A stretch of DNA of 64,000 bases, from positions 1,117,001-1,181,000 of the forward strand of contig JACKMX010000002.1 of the NCBI GenBank assembly GCA_024235175.1, written 5' to 3'. This DNA comes from Chromatiaceae bacterium. Lineage in GTDB: Bacteria; Pseudomonadota; Gammaproteobacteria; Chromatiales; Chromatiaceae. A model generated the notes under the pieces. That model searched no databases and was not told the origin of the DNA. It saw only the letters and a program-made list of their open reading frames with translations. How positions within the stretch are numbered: position 1 is the stretch's first letter; the number at the start of each line of letters is the position of its first letter. This document shows, one piece after another, positions 17,090 through 25,728 of the stretch. Made by a program: the position numbers and the translations under genes.

Positions 17090-18604
17090 TTATTCGGGCC
17101 GCGTCGGAGCAGCCTCTCCCCACAACTGCCACTCAAGCACCTCCACCGGGCCATCGGCATTCCGGTGGTGGGCAGCTGCCTTTCCGATGGAGGAGAGCGC
17201 GCTTACTCCCGGACCCAACTGCTGGCGCAGGTAGGTCTGAACTTTTTCGAACTCGCGGCCGGAAGGGTGCGGCTCCCAAACCAGGAGTATCGGTTGACTG
17301 CGGCCTTCCAGCATCTTTCGCAGCGGAAACTGCGCCTGTGCCGATCCGACGAACGCACTGCCCATATGCGGCTTCAGGTTCCCTCCAATGAAGCTGCGAT
17401 TGGCAATCACAAACGCCGGAGCGCCCGCATCCCTGATCAATATGCGGGCCAGCGCCTGGCCCGGGTAGGTCTGCTTCATCGGCTTTCCGGTAAGTGGGAC
17501 CAGATGGGCTCTGGCAAACAGACCCAACGGGATCAGAATCATCGCCGCCAGCAGCCAGCGCCGGTAACCGACCAACCCGCGTACAAACGTCTTCTCCGGC
17601 AACATCAGAAAAGCGACGACAGGGATATGGAACAGTACCGGCAGCAGGTAGCGGTCCCGGTAGGCCACTCCGCCGATCAGCAGCAGGATGAGGATCAGAA
17701 TCAGCGGCGTGATCCAGAGCATGCGCAACAGAAATCTCAGCGCCATCGGTCTGCTCTCTTCCGGCGTTTTAAAGATCGGCTCCCGCCAAGGCCTGAACGA
17801 AACGAGCAGCGCCAGCAGAAACAGTGCACAGAACGCGGCGTAGGAGAGAGCCAGGGAGAGCAGCCCGCTGGAAACGCCCTCCCAATAACCGGAAAAACCG
17901 GTTTCAAGCCGCTGTGCATCGGATCCGGCCAGTGCCGCGTTGTCGAGCAACCAGAGCAGAAAAGGGCTCAGCGTCAACGCACAGGTCAACAGCGTCAGCA
18001 GAGAAGCCGGCCGCCACACCAGCCGCGGCTGCAGGCTGGCGAGCGTGATCGTCATAATCAGAATGAAGATGGCGAAATTGTATTTGGAGAGCAGGCCCAA
18101 CCCGAAAAGCAAGCCCAGCAGCGCATACTGGCCCGGGCCCTGGCGACCATTCAGCAGCGCCAGCAGTGCCCAGAGAGAGGCGGCGGAGAGGGTGGTTACC
18201 AGTACCGAATGGGTCAGGTCGCGCTGCGATTCCCAACCGATCTGCGGCAGCAGCAGCAGTGAAAGCGCGGCAAGACCGGCACGCTCAACGCTGAGTCCCG
18301 CCTGGCGGCCAATGAAATAACTGCAGACATAAGTGAGAAAAAGCAGCAGATTCTTCAACAGCCCAAGTGCCGCGGCGCCCTCCCCAAACAGCCGCAGCAG
18401 GGGTATCTGCAGCCAGGTATAGAGTGGAGGATCCGCGCTGTAACCGGGCTGCAGGCGCTGGCCGAACAGCAGCTGCTCTGCCTCATCGAGCTCGAAGCCG
18501 CCGCCTGCCGTGATCCGCAGCAACCAGTGCAGCAGAAAATAGGCGGCCAGCAACAACAGCAGTCCGGATGGACAGGATAATCTGCGGAACAGCCATTGGC
18601 TCAC
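17090..18604 (-). CDS. GT39-family membrane glycosyltransferase (ArnT-like)
   Basis: A 504-residue integral membrane protein with a GTG start. The first periplasmic loop carries the acidic GFELDEAEQLLF motif (around 37-48) typical of GT39/PMT enzymes, and about ten membrane helices follow. Such enzymes move a sugar from an undecaprenyl or dolichyl phosphate carrier to lipid A, protein or another envelope acceptor on the periplasmic face. It is the last gene of a minus-strand operon that also encodes a GT2 able to make the lipid-linked donor, so the two probably act in sequence. The C-terminal soluble part (about 390-504) is probably periplasmic. The acceptor is unknown. Confidence 0.82.
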   Translation of the reverse strand: MSQWLFRRLSCPSGLLLLLAAYFLLHWLLRITAGGGFELDEAEQLLFGQRLQPGYSADPPLYTWLQIPLLRLFGEGAAALGLLKNLLLFLTYVCSYFIGRQAGLSVERAGLAALSLLLLPQIGWESQRDLTHSVLVTTLSAASLWALLALLNGRQGPGQYALLGLLFGLGLLSKYNFAIFILIMTITLASLQPRLVWRPASLLTLLTCALTLSPFLLWLLDNAALAGSDAQRLETGFSGYWEGVSSGLLSLALSYAAFCALFLLALLVSFRPWREPIFKTPEESRPMALRFLLRMLWITPLILILILLLIGGVAYRDRYLLPVLFHIPVVAFLMLPEKTFVRGLVGYRRWLLAAMILIPLGLFARAHLVPLTGKPMKQTYPGQALARILIRDAGAPAFVIANRSFIGGNLKPHMGSAFVGSAQAQFPLRKMLEGRSQPILLVWEPHPSGREFEKVQTYLRQQLGPGVSALSSIGKAAAHHRNADGPVEVLEWQLWGEAAPTRPE

Positions 18605-18609
18605 TGCTT

Positions 18610-19308
18610 CTACTCCCCGTTGCCGGTTTCGTTCTTCGGCAAGCCAGGATTCACAAACCGCTTCTGCGCCGATGAACGCCGCAGATAACGCATAAGCACT
18701 GCAGCTCCGATCAATAGCACGACACCCGTCAGTACATATTTAAGGGTGGCTGCCAGCTCTCCCTGAACCATGCCTGCGCCAATCAATGCCGCCGGAACAG
18801 CTTCCGGAAGAAACCCGATCAGGCTGCCGATGATGAAATCGCGGGTGCGCACCGCCGTCAGGCCAAGCAGCAGATTTATGAAAAAACTGCTCAGCGGCAG
18901 TTGCCGGGAGAGCAGAACCGGGAGTATACCCTGGCGTGACAGCAGATTGGTGAACCGGCGAAGTTTCGGCCAGCGTGCCAACCCCGCTTCGCGGCCGCTC
19001 CAGCGTGCCAGCAGAAAAGTTGCATAAGCGCCGGCCAGCGATCCTGCCAGCGTGCAGGCCAGGCCCACCAGTACACCAAACAGGGCGGCCGCGACACCGG
19101 TCATCAGCAGCCGCGGCACGCCAACCCCGGTCAGCAGCGCAGTGGCCAGCCCGAATCCCAGCGGGGCGTACCATCCCAGTCTGGCGGTAAGCTCGCCGAG
19201 ATCATCGATCCAGTGTGGGAGATCCTGGTAAGGAAGCAGATAGAGCAGCCGGACGCCCAACAGCAACAGCGCCGCCAAAACCATCCTGCTGATGATCGTC
19301 CGGTTCAT
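18610..19308 (-). CDS. TVP38/TMEM64 (VTT-domain) membrane protein
   Basis: A protein of about 232 residues with five to six hydrophobic segments. The VTT (SNARE-associated/DedA-like) core is recognisable: GVPRLLMTGVAAALFG, then the FLLARWSGR segment and RQLPLSSFFINLLLGLT, with the conserved second re-entrant motif. Family members are thought to flip or scramble lipids, including polyprenyl phosphates. Its place between lipid-carrier glycosyltransferase genes makes carrier recycling plausible (inference). I chose the ATG at 19308 (MNRTIISRM); the frame stays open to 19383, but that extension overlaps the dehydrogenase gene. Its stop is 5 bp before the GT39 start. Confidence 0.8.
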   Translation of the reverse strand: MNRTIISRMVLAALLLLGVRLLYLLPYQDLPHWIDDLGELTARLGWYAPLGFGLATALLTGVGVPRLLMTGVAAALFGVLVGLACTLAGSLAGAYATFLLARWSGREAGLARWPKLRRFTNLLSRQGILPVLLSRQLPLSSFFINLLLGLTAVRTRDFIIGSLIGFLPEAVPAALIGAGMVQGELAATLKYVLTGVVLLIGAAVLMRYLRRSSAQKRFVNPGLPKNETGNGE

Positions 19309-19349
19309 CGCGGCAGGTTCCCAACCAGCCAGTGGAGGCGCGCCAGCTG

Positions 19350-20420
19350 CTATCCCGTGCGCCGCCGCCGACCCAATGGACACAGGCGCGGGCGAAATCG
19401 CAGAAAAACCTCTTTTCCCGTCTCTACCGACTCATATATTGCATTGATCAGTTCCAGGCTCTTGCGTGCTTCAAGGCCGTCCACCAGGTGCCGCTTCTCG
19501 TTCTCGATGCAGTCGACCACATGCTCATAGTAGGCCTGATGGCCGAAACCGTAGACGTTTGGGGGGTTGACCGAAAACTCCTCGAGCACCCGCTCATCGC
19601 CCTCCTGCTTCTCCTCGAAAGCCCAGGTATCCATCTTGTTGACCGCAAAACCGCCAATCACTACGGTGCCGCGTGCGCCGAGCACAGAGATGGAACCCTC
19701 CAGGTTGATCGGCCGCGCAGCCGTTGTCGCCTCGATAATGCCCAGCGCGCCGTTCCGGAACTTCAGGGTGACGATAATCGTATCCTCCGCCTCGATATTG
19801 ACCAGCGCGGTGGAAGCCTTCGCGAACACGCTCTCCACGTCGCCCAGCATCCACTGCAGCATGTCCACGTGGTGGCTCGCCTGATTGGTGAGAACGCCGC
19901 CATCCATGGCCCAGGTTCCGCGCCAGGCATCCTGGTCATAATAGTGCTGGTGACGGCACCAGCGAACACGCACGGTACCGAGTACGAATTTACCAAAGCG
20001 GCCTGCCTCCACCGCTTCGCGCAACTTGACCACCGGCACGTTGAAACGGTTCTGCTTGACCACGAACAGGCGGCAGCCGTTTAAATCGCAGGCCTCGATC
20101 ATGGCATCGGCATCGTCCAGCGTCAGCGCCATCGGTTTTTCCACGATAATGGACTTCTGATAGCCAGCCAGGTTGATCACGTGGCGGGCATGATCGCCGG
20201 TCGGTGTCAGGACAACCACAATATCTATGGCTTCGCTCTGCATCATGCGATCCATGTCTTCGTAGTGCGGAATGCCAAACTGCTCACCGACTGCGCGGGC
20301 ATTCTCCTCTTTGATGTCACATGCAGCCACCAGCCGCATACCCCGGATCTGATTGTTTCCGAGCAGATCCGCATGACGTTTTGCGATTCGTCCGCAACCA
20401 ACTAATGCAACATTCAACAT
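19350..20420 (-). CDS. Gfo/Idh/MocA family sugar dehydrogenase
   Basis: A 356-residue NAD(P)-dependent oxidoreductase. An N-terminal Rossmann fold with ALVGCGRIAKRH (5-16) is followed by the EKPMALT motif near residue 95, whose lysine is catalytic, and a C-terminal alpha/beta domain with GGVLTNQASHHVD. This resembles WlbA/WbpB enzymes that oxidise the 3-position of UDP-HexNAc uronates, making the keto substrate for a DegT aminotransferase. Such an aminotransferase lies two genes upstream in the same operon, which supports a dehydrogenase-transaminase pair making an amino sugar. The last 15 residues are Arg-rich and may be drift. The exact sugar cannot be read from sequence. Confidence 0.85.
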   Translation of the reverse strand: MLNVALVGCGRIAKRHADLLGNNQIRGMRLVAACDIKEENARAVGEQFGIPHYEDMDRMMQSEAIDIVVVLTPTGDHARHVINLAGYQKSIIVEKPMALTLDDADAMIEACDLNGCRLFVVKQNRFNVPVVKLREAVEAGRFGKFVLGTVRVRWCRHQHYYDQDAWRGTWAMDGGVLTNQASHHVDMLQWMLGDVESVFAKASTALVNIEAEDTIIVTLKFRNGALGIIEATTAARPINLEGSISVLGARGTVVIGGFAVNKMDTWAFEEKQEGDERVLEEFSVNPPNVYGFGHQAYYEHVVDCIENEKRHLVDGLEARKSLELINAIYESVETGKEVFLRFRPRLCPLGRRRRTG

Positions 20421-20492
20421 GATTCAGTCCAATTGGTTAGGGAGCCTGCTGTTCAGGGGCGGGCTCCTTGTGGCAGGGCGGCAAGCCCCGCT

Positions 20493-21257
20493 TTAGAGAT
20501 TATCCGCAGCGCGGCCGGACGTGCCGGCTGATTCTGTCCGCTCCTCGATCTCGTAGCCGATCATTCTCGATTTCATCCAACGCACCGCCAGCAGATCATA
20601 GAACGAAGCAAACAGGCGATTCCAGACGCCGTAATGTGCACTGCCATAGAGCCGCGGATTATTCGCCACCGGTATTTCGACAACACTGTAACCCTCGATC
20701 TTGAACAGCGTCGGCAGGAAACGGTGCATCCCCTTAAAGAACTTCAGATTCTCTATGCACTCCCGGCGGAAGGCGCGATAGGTGCACCCGGCGTCGCTGA
20801 TCTGCTCGCCCGAAAGTCCGTTGCGCACCCAGTTGGCGATGCGCGAAGAGAGAATGCGGATGATGTGATCCCCTTCACCGCGCGATGCGACGCGGGTGCC
20901 GCATACACAATCGGCCCGCTGCAGCGCTTCCACAAATTTTGGCAGATCCCGTGGGTCGTTCTGCAGATCGGCGTCCATGGTCACGATGTAACGCCCGCGC
21001 GCGATTTTCATGCCGGCCCAGCTGGCCGCGGATTCACCCCGGTTGTGCCGCATACGCTGTCCGATCACGCGCGGATTCGCGGCGGCCAGCTGCTGCAGCA
21101 CCAGCCAGGAGCGGTCATCGCTGCGGTCATCGGTAATAATCACTTCATAGCTGATTTTCAGCGGCGCCAGCGCATTGTCGATAGCCTCCACCAGCGGCGG
21201 CAGATTGCCCTCCTCGTTATGACAGGGAACGACGATGCTCAACTCGGGCTGGTTCAT
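20493..21257 (-). CDS. GT2 glycosyltransferase (DPMS/ArnC-like)
   Basis: A 254-residue GT-A fold transferase. It opens with LSIVVPCHNEEGNL (7-20), then IITDDRSDD, and has the metal-binding DADLQND (DXD-like) near residue 95, as in dolichyl-phosphate-mannose synthases and ArnC. Unlike ArnC it has no C-terminal membrane helices, so it is probably a peripheral enzyme loading a sugar from a nucleotide donor onto undecaprenyl phosphate. It starts 7 bp after the DegT aminotransferase stop. A 72-bp gap with a GC-rich inverted repeat (GGAGCC/GGCTCC) separates it from the dehydrogenase gene. Confidence 0.88.
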   Translation of the reverse strand: MNQPELSIVVPCHNEEGNLPPLVEAIDNALAPLKISYEVIITDDRSDDRSWLVLQQLAAANPRVIGQRMRHNRGESAASWAGMKIARGRYIVTMDADLQNDPRDLPKFVEALQRADCVCGTRVASRGEGDHIIRILSSRIANWVRNGLSGEQISDAGCTYRAFRRECIENLKFFKGMHRFLPTLFKIEGYSVVEIPVANNPRLYGSAHYGVWNRLFASFYDLLAVRWMKSRMIGYEIEERTESAGTSGRAADNL

Positions 21258-21264
21258 CGGTGTA

Positions 21265-22347
21265 TCACTCTATAAAAGAGATAACCGCGTCGCACACCCG
21301 GTCCACCTCTTCCAGTGACATCTGTCCATGAATCGGCAGCGACAGAATTTCATCGACCCAGCGTTCGGTATTGGGCAGCGACGGCAATTCACTGTAGAGC
21401 CCGGTAATCGCCGGCTGCTGATGATTGGCCACCGGGTAGTGAATGCCCGTGTCTATACCCTGCGCACTGAGATGCGCCGCGAGCGCATCACGATCCGGGG
21501 TGCGGATCACGTACATATGATAGACGGGATCCGCCCAGCCGCGTTCGGGCGGTGTGACGACCAGCTCACCGAGGCGCCGGCTGTAGTGCCCGGCCACCTC
21601 TCTGCGATGCGCATTGAGCTGGTCCAGGTAGCGCAGCGCCACCCGCCCGGCTGCCGCCTGAATCTCATTGAAACGCAGATTGTAACCAACCTTCTCATGC
21701 GTGAATTTACTCTTGCGGCCGTGGTTGCGCAGCATGCGTACGCCGTCTGCCAGGCGATCATCGTTGGTGCAGATACAACCGCCGTCGCCCAGCACGGTGA
21801 GATTCTTCGAGGGATAGAAAGAGAAGCCGGATGCAAAACCTATGGAACCCACGCGTCTGCCCCGATGCATGGCACCCTGGGCCTGGGCGCAATCCTCGAA
21901 TACCCAGAGCCCGTGGCGTTCGGCCAGCTGCTGAATGGCATCCATATCGGCCGGATGTCCATACAGGTGCACAGGCATCACGCCCACGGTGCGCGGACCG
22001 ATGGCGGCAGCGACCTGCGCCGGATCCATGCAGTAGCTGTCGTCCACGTCCACGAACACCGGCTTGGCCCCCGCGAGAATAATGGGCTCGACGGTGGGGA
22101 ATGCCGTGTGTGACGGCACGATCACCTCGTCGCCCGCCGAGAGCTCCATCACCTGCAGCAACAGTATGGTCGCCGCCGTCCAGGAGGAGGAGAGCACCGC
22201 ATGCCGGGTGCCGGTATAATCCGCCAGCTCCTGCTCAAAGGCCTCGCACTCCCGGCCCAGGATATACATGCCAGAATCGAGCGCCGCGGCGGCGGCTGCA
22301 CGAATCTCATCGTTCAGAAAGACTTTGGAAAGTGGAATTTTGGCCAT
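21265..22347 (-). CDS. DegT/DnrJ/EryC1/StrS sugar aminotransferase
   Basis: A 360-residue PLP enzyme of fold type I. The lysine that binds PLP lies in SFYPSKNLTVLGDGG (around 175-189). Other family marks are DEVIVPSHTAFPTVE, FEDCAQAQGA and the C-terminal GIHYPVANHQQPA. It transfers an amino group to a keto nucleotide sugar, as WlbC/WbpE, ArnB or DesV do. It is the first gene of the operon aminotransferase - GT2 - dehydrogenase - VTT protein - GT39. The likely product is an amino sugar for the cell surface. Sequence alone does not separate 3- from 4-aminotransferases. Confidence 0.9.
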   Translation of the reverse strand: MAKIPLSKVFLNDEIRAAAAAALDSGMYILGRECEAFEQELADYTGTRHAVLSSSWTAATILLLQVMELSAGDEVIVPSHTAFPTVEPIILAGAKPVFVDVDDSYCMDPAQVAAAIGPRTVGVMPVHLYGHPADMDAIQQLAERHGLWVFEDCAQAQGAMHRGRRVGSIGFASGFSFYPSKNLTVLGDGGCICTNDDRLADGVRMLRNHGRKSKFTHEKVGYNLRFNEIQAAAGRVALRYLDQLNAHRREVAGHYSRRLGELVVTPPERGWADPVYHMYVIRTPDRDALAAHLSAQGIDTGIHYPVANHQQPAITGLYSELPSLPNTERWVDEILSLPIHGQMSLEEVDRVCDAVISFIE

Positions 22348-22462
22348 CTGGTTGCGAACCGCGCTAAAAATGGGCGCGTACCCGGCAAGGGGATGACACC
22401 ACCCGACAGAAAACAGGGCAGTTTAAAACTGATCCCTCTTTGGTACAAGTACCACAGTGGGA

Positions 22463-22736
22463 CAGTGCTCTCCCATAAACTCCCTCTCCCTCGTGAGGGA
22501 GAGGGCTGGGGTGAGGGTATAAGAGATAAGGCCTTGATTTTAATCACCCTCATCCTCGGCTCTGGCATCCTGCTTCGCTCTACCTCCTCCATCCATGGAG
22601 TCGTAGCCTTCTCCCTCGAAGGGAGAAGGGACCGCAGTTTGATGAATTTCAAGTCAATAAAGCAATTGGCGGTAGTTTCATCTAAAGAATTCATGAGCTT
22701 ATACCAAGCCCCCAACTGTTAGTTAGGACAGCACTG
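22463..22736 (-). mobile_element. MITE-like element, copy 1
   Basis: A 274-bp non-coding element bounded by CAGTGCT (22463) and CAGCACTG (22736) near-inverted ends. It is clearly homologous, in inverted orientation, to 44589-44808: both carry paired CCCTCTCCCTC/GAGGGAGAGGG-type palindromes and a shared core around GGGACCGCAGTTTGATGA and CAATTGGCGGT or its equivalents. Its flanks, ACAGTGGGA (22454-22462) and ACTGCGGGA (22737-22745), agree at 7 of 9 bases, consistent with an old 9-bp target duplication. No protein is encoded, so it would need a transposase in trans. Confidence 0.75.
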
Positions 22737-22783
22737 ACTGCGGGAATAAAACGCACGAGCCGGCGTAATTACTGACCTCTCTC

Positions 22784-24196
22784 TCAGAAACTGTAGCTGT
22801 AACCGGCAAACAGGCGGTCGTTCTGCCCGACATCCAGAACAGGAGGGCCCCCCCCGTTTTCATAAAAAATCACGCCAAGCGTCAGAATCTGGGCCTCTGC
22901 CAGCTCATAGTCTCCGCTCAGGCGTATAAAGCCGCCCTCATCGAGCGCTTCACCGTAGAAGGTCGCGACGCCGGTCAATTTCAACCTGGCGTGCAGAAAC
23001 TCCCCCTGATAGCGCAGGGCGGTCTGCCACTGGTTCCGCGCATAACCGGCTGCGGTGAAATCCCGGTTGAATCCGGAGAGGCGGCGCAACACCCGCTCCA
23101 CCCCAAGGGTGGTATCGTCGAATCCGCTGTACTCGACTCCGACAAGGATATCGGCGCGATCGCGTTTGACCCCGGGCAGCCCGCTGAACCTGAGCCCGCT
23201 CAGGTAGGCAAACTCGCTTTTCAGCAGCCAGTTGCCAAGCGCGACATTGCCCGCCGCTCCGGCCATGTTGATGCGGCTGTGTCGCAGCACGGGAGAGCTT
23301 CCGGTGGAATCCAGATAGCCCTGATCCTGATATATATCCGCCCAGTATAGAGAGAGATCCCAGCCCGAAAAGATGCCGTTTGCCGCCAGTGCATACTGCA
23401 TACGGTCAAATCCGTCCGCGGGAACCTGCTCCGGCGGAGGTTTGGCAGCGCCCTGATAGAAGTCCGAACCGTAGGGCGGCAGCTTGCTGAAACGCACCTC
23501 TGGGATGGCTATAAGGCTGAAACCCCAGTCGCCGGCGAAATAGCCCAGTTTTGCCATGCCAACGGGAAGCCGCAGGTCCTTGATGTCGACGACACCCGGT
23601 TCGCGCAGATCCAGTGGGTTAAGCACATCGGTCACCCTTAGGTTGTCCGATTTGCCCCAGACCAGGATCTGACGCCCGATTTTAAGATCAAACGCCTCGC
23701 CCGGACTGCCCTGCAGATAAGCCTCGCCGACTTCAAACTCACTCTCGCTGTCGTTCAGCAGTTGCGGTTCGTAGTTGGAGCGTCCGTTTGCCTGGTAGAC
23801 CGCGTCATAATCCCCGTTCAGAGCCAGATGCAGCCGCCAGCCGGGCATGAGTTCCCCCTTCAGCTCCAGATCGATGCCGGTACGCAGCCGGGAGAGTCCG
23901 CGATAATCCGTGGCGCCCGCCGCCGGCGCCCGGTGGGCAAAATTGAAGGCGCTGGAAAAATCGATCTCTCCGGAAATATCCCAGCCGCCCCCTGGCTGCA
24001 GCTCATGATCAAGCGGTTGCGGGGCTGCCACATCTGCATCGTCAAAACCCTGCAGTAAATCATCCAGCGAAGCAGGCACCGTTCCGCCGGACGGCTCTTC
24101 CCCGAAGCCGTCCAGCACCTCTTCAAGCGGCATCTCCTGGTCCGCGCTCAGCGGTGCCAGCGGCAGCCAGCAGAGTAGCAACAGCGGAATTATCAA
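22784..24196 (-). CDS. DUF1302-like outer-membrane beta-barrel protein
   Basis: A protein of about 470 residues. After a hydrophobic signal segment (IIPLLLLCWLPLAPLSA) and an acidic linker come amphipathic strands with GRQILVWGKSDNLRVTDVL, the mark of DUF1302-type barrels, and the chain ends in an aromatic F (AGYSYSF), as barrels do. In related operons such a barrel accompanies an MMPL exporter and a LolA-like protein, as here. The start is uncertain: no ATG lies before the signal segment except inside the inserted REP unit, and I used an in-frame TTG at 24196; the frame is open to 24337. The original start was probably lost to the insertion. Confidence 0.75.
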   Translation of the reverse strand: MIIPLLLLCWLPLAPLSADQEMPLEEVLDGFGEEPSGGTVPASLDDLLQGFDDADVAAPQPLDHELQPGGGWDISGEIDFSSAFNFAHRAPAAGATDYRGLSRLRTGIDLELKGELMPGWRLHLALNGDYDAVYQANGRSNYEPQLLNDSESEFEVGEAYLQGSPGEAFDLKIGRQILVWGKSDNLRVTDVLNPLDLREPGVVDIKDLRLPVGMAKLGYFAGDWGFSLIAIPEVRFSKLPPYGSDFYQGAAKPPPEQVPADGFDRMQYALAANGIFSGWDLSLYWADIYQDQGYLDSTGSSPVLRHSRINMAGAAGNVALGNWLLKSEFAYLSGLRFSGLPGVKRDRADILVGVEYSGFDDTTLGVERVLRRLSGFNRDFTAAGYARNQWQTALRYQGEFLHARLKLTGVATFYGEALDEGGFIRLSGDYELAEAQILTLGVIFYENGGGPPVLDVGQNDRLFAGYSYSF

Positions 24197-24257
24197 AGGG
24201 GTCAGATTCAATTGGTATCCAGTTAAATTTGATACTGGCACCTCAGCAAGTAGCAAG

Positions 24258-24863
24258 TAGCCCGGATGAAGTGAAACGTAATCCGGGATCATTCTCCAAA
24301 CCCACCACCAGCCGTACCAGTTCTTGGGCATCCCCAATGTTTATCGAGCATGCCTAACCGAACAAAACGGTGAAATGAAGAATGTGGCCAATCAGTGGCG
24401 CGTTCAACATAGCCATGTTTCACCGGATTGAAATGTATGTAGTCAACGTGTGTTTGTAAATCAGCTTCATTTCGAATTTGATGCTCCCAATAGCGCCTTT
24501 GCCAAAGATTGATTTCACCTTTTTCGCTTTTCTTTAGTACAACACCTTCCTTTATCAACGCTCTGCTAAAACGGCTTTTTATTAGCTTCCAGCGCCCGGG
24601 AAAATCATGATCGTTTTTAGGTAGGCGAAAAACCGCATGCAAATGATCCGGCAGCACCACAAGCGCAATGATTTCAAATGGACGTTGTTGCTTAACCGAG
24701 CGGATACAGTTCCGTAGTTGGTGAATATGCGTTATAAGATGATTAGCTGAGCGATCGCGTAAATTGACGGTGAAGAAAAATGTGCCTCCCGGAGTTTGGC
24801 TTCGGCGGTAGTTGACCATTGGAGAAGTTTATCCCGGATTTCGTTTCACTTCATCCGGGCTAC
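24258..24863 (-). mobile_element. REP-associated transposase unit with flanking REPs
   Basis: A transposase gene bracketed by inverted REP palindromes: GTAGCCCGGATGAAGTGAAA at its left edge (24258 onward, closing with ATCCGGGA) and its complement at 24831-24863 (ATCCCGGATTTCGTTTCACT, then TCATCCGGGCTAC). Each REP folds by CCCGGAT/ATCCGGG pairing. The unit is about 606 bp and sits between two genes of the exporter operon. Confidence 0.85.
24289..24819 (-). CDS. REP-associated tyrosine transposase (RAYT)
   Basis: A 176-residue Y1/HUH-type enzyme related to IS200/IS605 TnpA. It starts MVNYRRSQTPGGTFFFTVNL, has the HUH pair in LPDHLHAVFRLP (HLH, around residue 60) and the candidate nucleophile tyrosine in HVDYIHFNPVKHG (around 130). 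RAYTs nick single-stranded REP hairpins and spread them. The gene is intact and flanked by its own REPs, and its stop codon overlaps the left REP. Confidence 0.93.
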   Translation of the reverse strand: MVNYRRSQTPGGTFFFTVNLRDRSANHLITHIHQLRNCIRSVKQQRPFEIIALVVLPDHLHAVFRLPKNDHDFPGRWKLIKSRFSRALIKEGVVLKKSEKGEINLWQRRYWEHQIRNEADLQTHVDYIHFNPVKHGYVERATDWPHSSFHRFVRLGMLDKHWGCPRTGTAGGGFGE

Positions 24864-24868
24864 TCGCT

Positions 24869-24886
24869 GTTAATGGTACAGCACTG
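24869..24886. repeat. Solo MITE end
   Basis: GTTAATGGTACAGCACTG matches 17 of 18 bases of the corresponding terminus of the MITE copy at 44589-44808. No second end is adjacent, so it is a solo terminus or a motif shared by both element families. Confidence 0.5.
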
Positions 24887-24912
24887 AGTCTGACCCGATT
24901 GATTCGCATCGA

Positions 24913-25716
24913 TCAGAGCCCCTTCTCCAGGCGGCGCACGGTGAACATCTCTTCCGGCAGATCCTGATTGTAACGGGTATCACTGAACGCCAGCTCGGTA
25001 TGGTGCAGGGTGGTTTTATTCTTCTTCGTGGTCATGGTCATACGGGTAATGGTCCAGATTCCCTCAATCAGCTCCAAGCCCGGTACATCCTGATATTTGA
25101 GCTGGTTTCCGTCCAGCGTCCAGTGCACCGCGCGGACTATCACATGACTCTCCTGATCCACGAATACCAGCGACTTCTTATAGCCTGTCTCCTCCATCTC
25201 TTCGCGGTTTTTAGGCAGTGCCTCGATTAGCCACGCCTTGCGGCCGCGCACCTCATCCTCCTTTACCAGGCGAAAATCGTAGGCCTCCAGGTTACGCCTT
25301 GTCATATCCGAATAGTTGAAATCCGAACCCATGAAAGAACCGCTTTTATCACTCGATGCGATGCGTTTGCTCTTTTTCAGCGCCGGCAGAAAAAGCCACT
25401 GATCGTCGTCCCGCTCCGGGGCGTCGTAATCGTAGGTGAGGAAAGCGGTATCTTTCACATCCGCGGGCGCCAGAAAAAACATGATCCGCTGCCTGTCTTT
25501 ACCCTTGTCTTTGTTGAAAGAGCGGATACGGCGCTGCCGTTCGTTGCCGTTCCTGTCTATCAGCGTCATGGTCAGGTCTGCGCTGCTGTTGTCTCCGTCG
25601 TCACGGTCGTTGACCTGCTGCATGATCTGGCGCGCATCCCCGGCTGTCCCCGCCGCGAACGGAAACCACAACCCGAGCAGAGCCAGCAGCATCAGTTTGG
25701 TGAATTGCCTGTGCAT
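24913..25716 (-). CDS. LolA-like outer-membrane lipoprotein-sorting protein
   Basis: A 267-residue periplasmic protein with a signal peptide (LMLLALLGLWFPFAAG). The mature part has the LolA/LppX-like half-barrel pattern: a QIMQQVNDRDDG opening, then FLAPADVKDTAFLTYDYD and DDQWLFLPALKKSKRIAS. Proteins of this type pair with MMPL exporters and are proposed to carry a hydrophobic cargo across the periplasm. It follows the MMPL gene by 12 bp, and in the original operon the DUF1302-like barrel probably came next, completing an inner membrane - periplasm - outer membrane route. Confidence 0.85.
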   Translation of the reverse strand: MHRQFTKLMLLALLGLWFPFAAGTAGDARQIMQQVNDRDDGDNSSADLTMTLIDRNGNERQRRIRSFNKDKGKDRQRIMFFLAPADVKDTAFLTYDYDAPERDDDQWLFLPALKKSKRIASSDKSGSFMGSDFNYSDMTRRNLEAYDFRLVKEDEVRGRKAWLIEALPKNREEMEETGYKKSLVFVDQESHVIVRAVHWTLDGNQLKYQDVPGLELIEGIWTITRMTMTTKKNKTTLHHTELAFSDTRYNQDLPEEMFTVRRLEKGL

Positions 25717-25728
25717 ATGAAAACTCCC

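Larger units (their letters stand above)
24199..24896. repeat. Inverted repeats enclosing the REP transposase unit
   Basis: GGGTCAGATTC (24199-24209) and GAGTCTGACCC (24886-24896) form an 11-bp inverted pair with one mismatch. They lie outside the REP-flanked transposase and may mark a larger, composite mobile unit. Confidence 0.4.
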
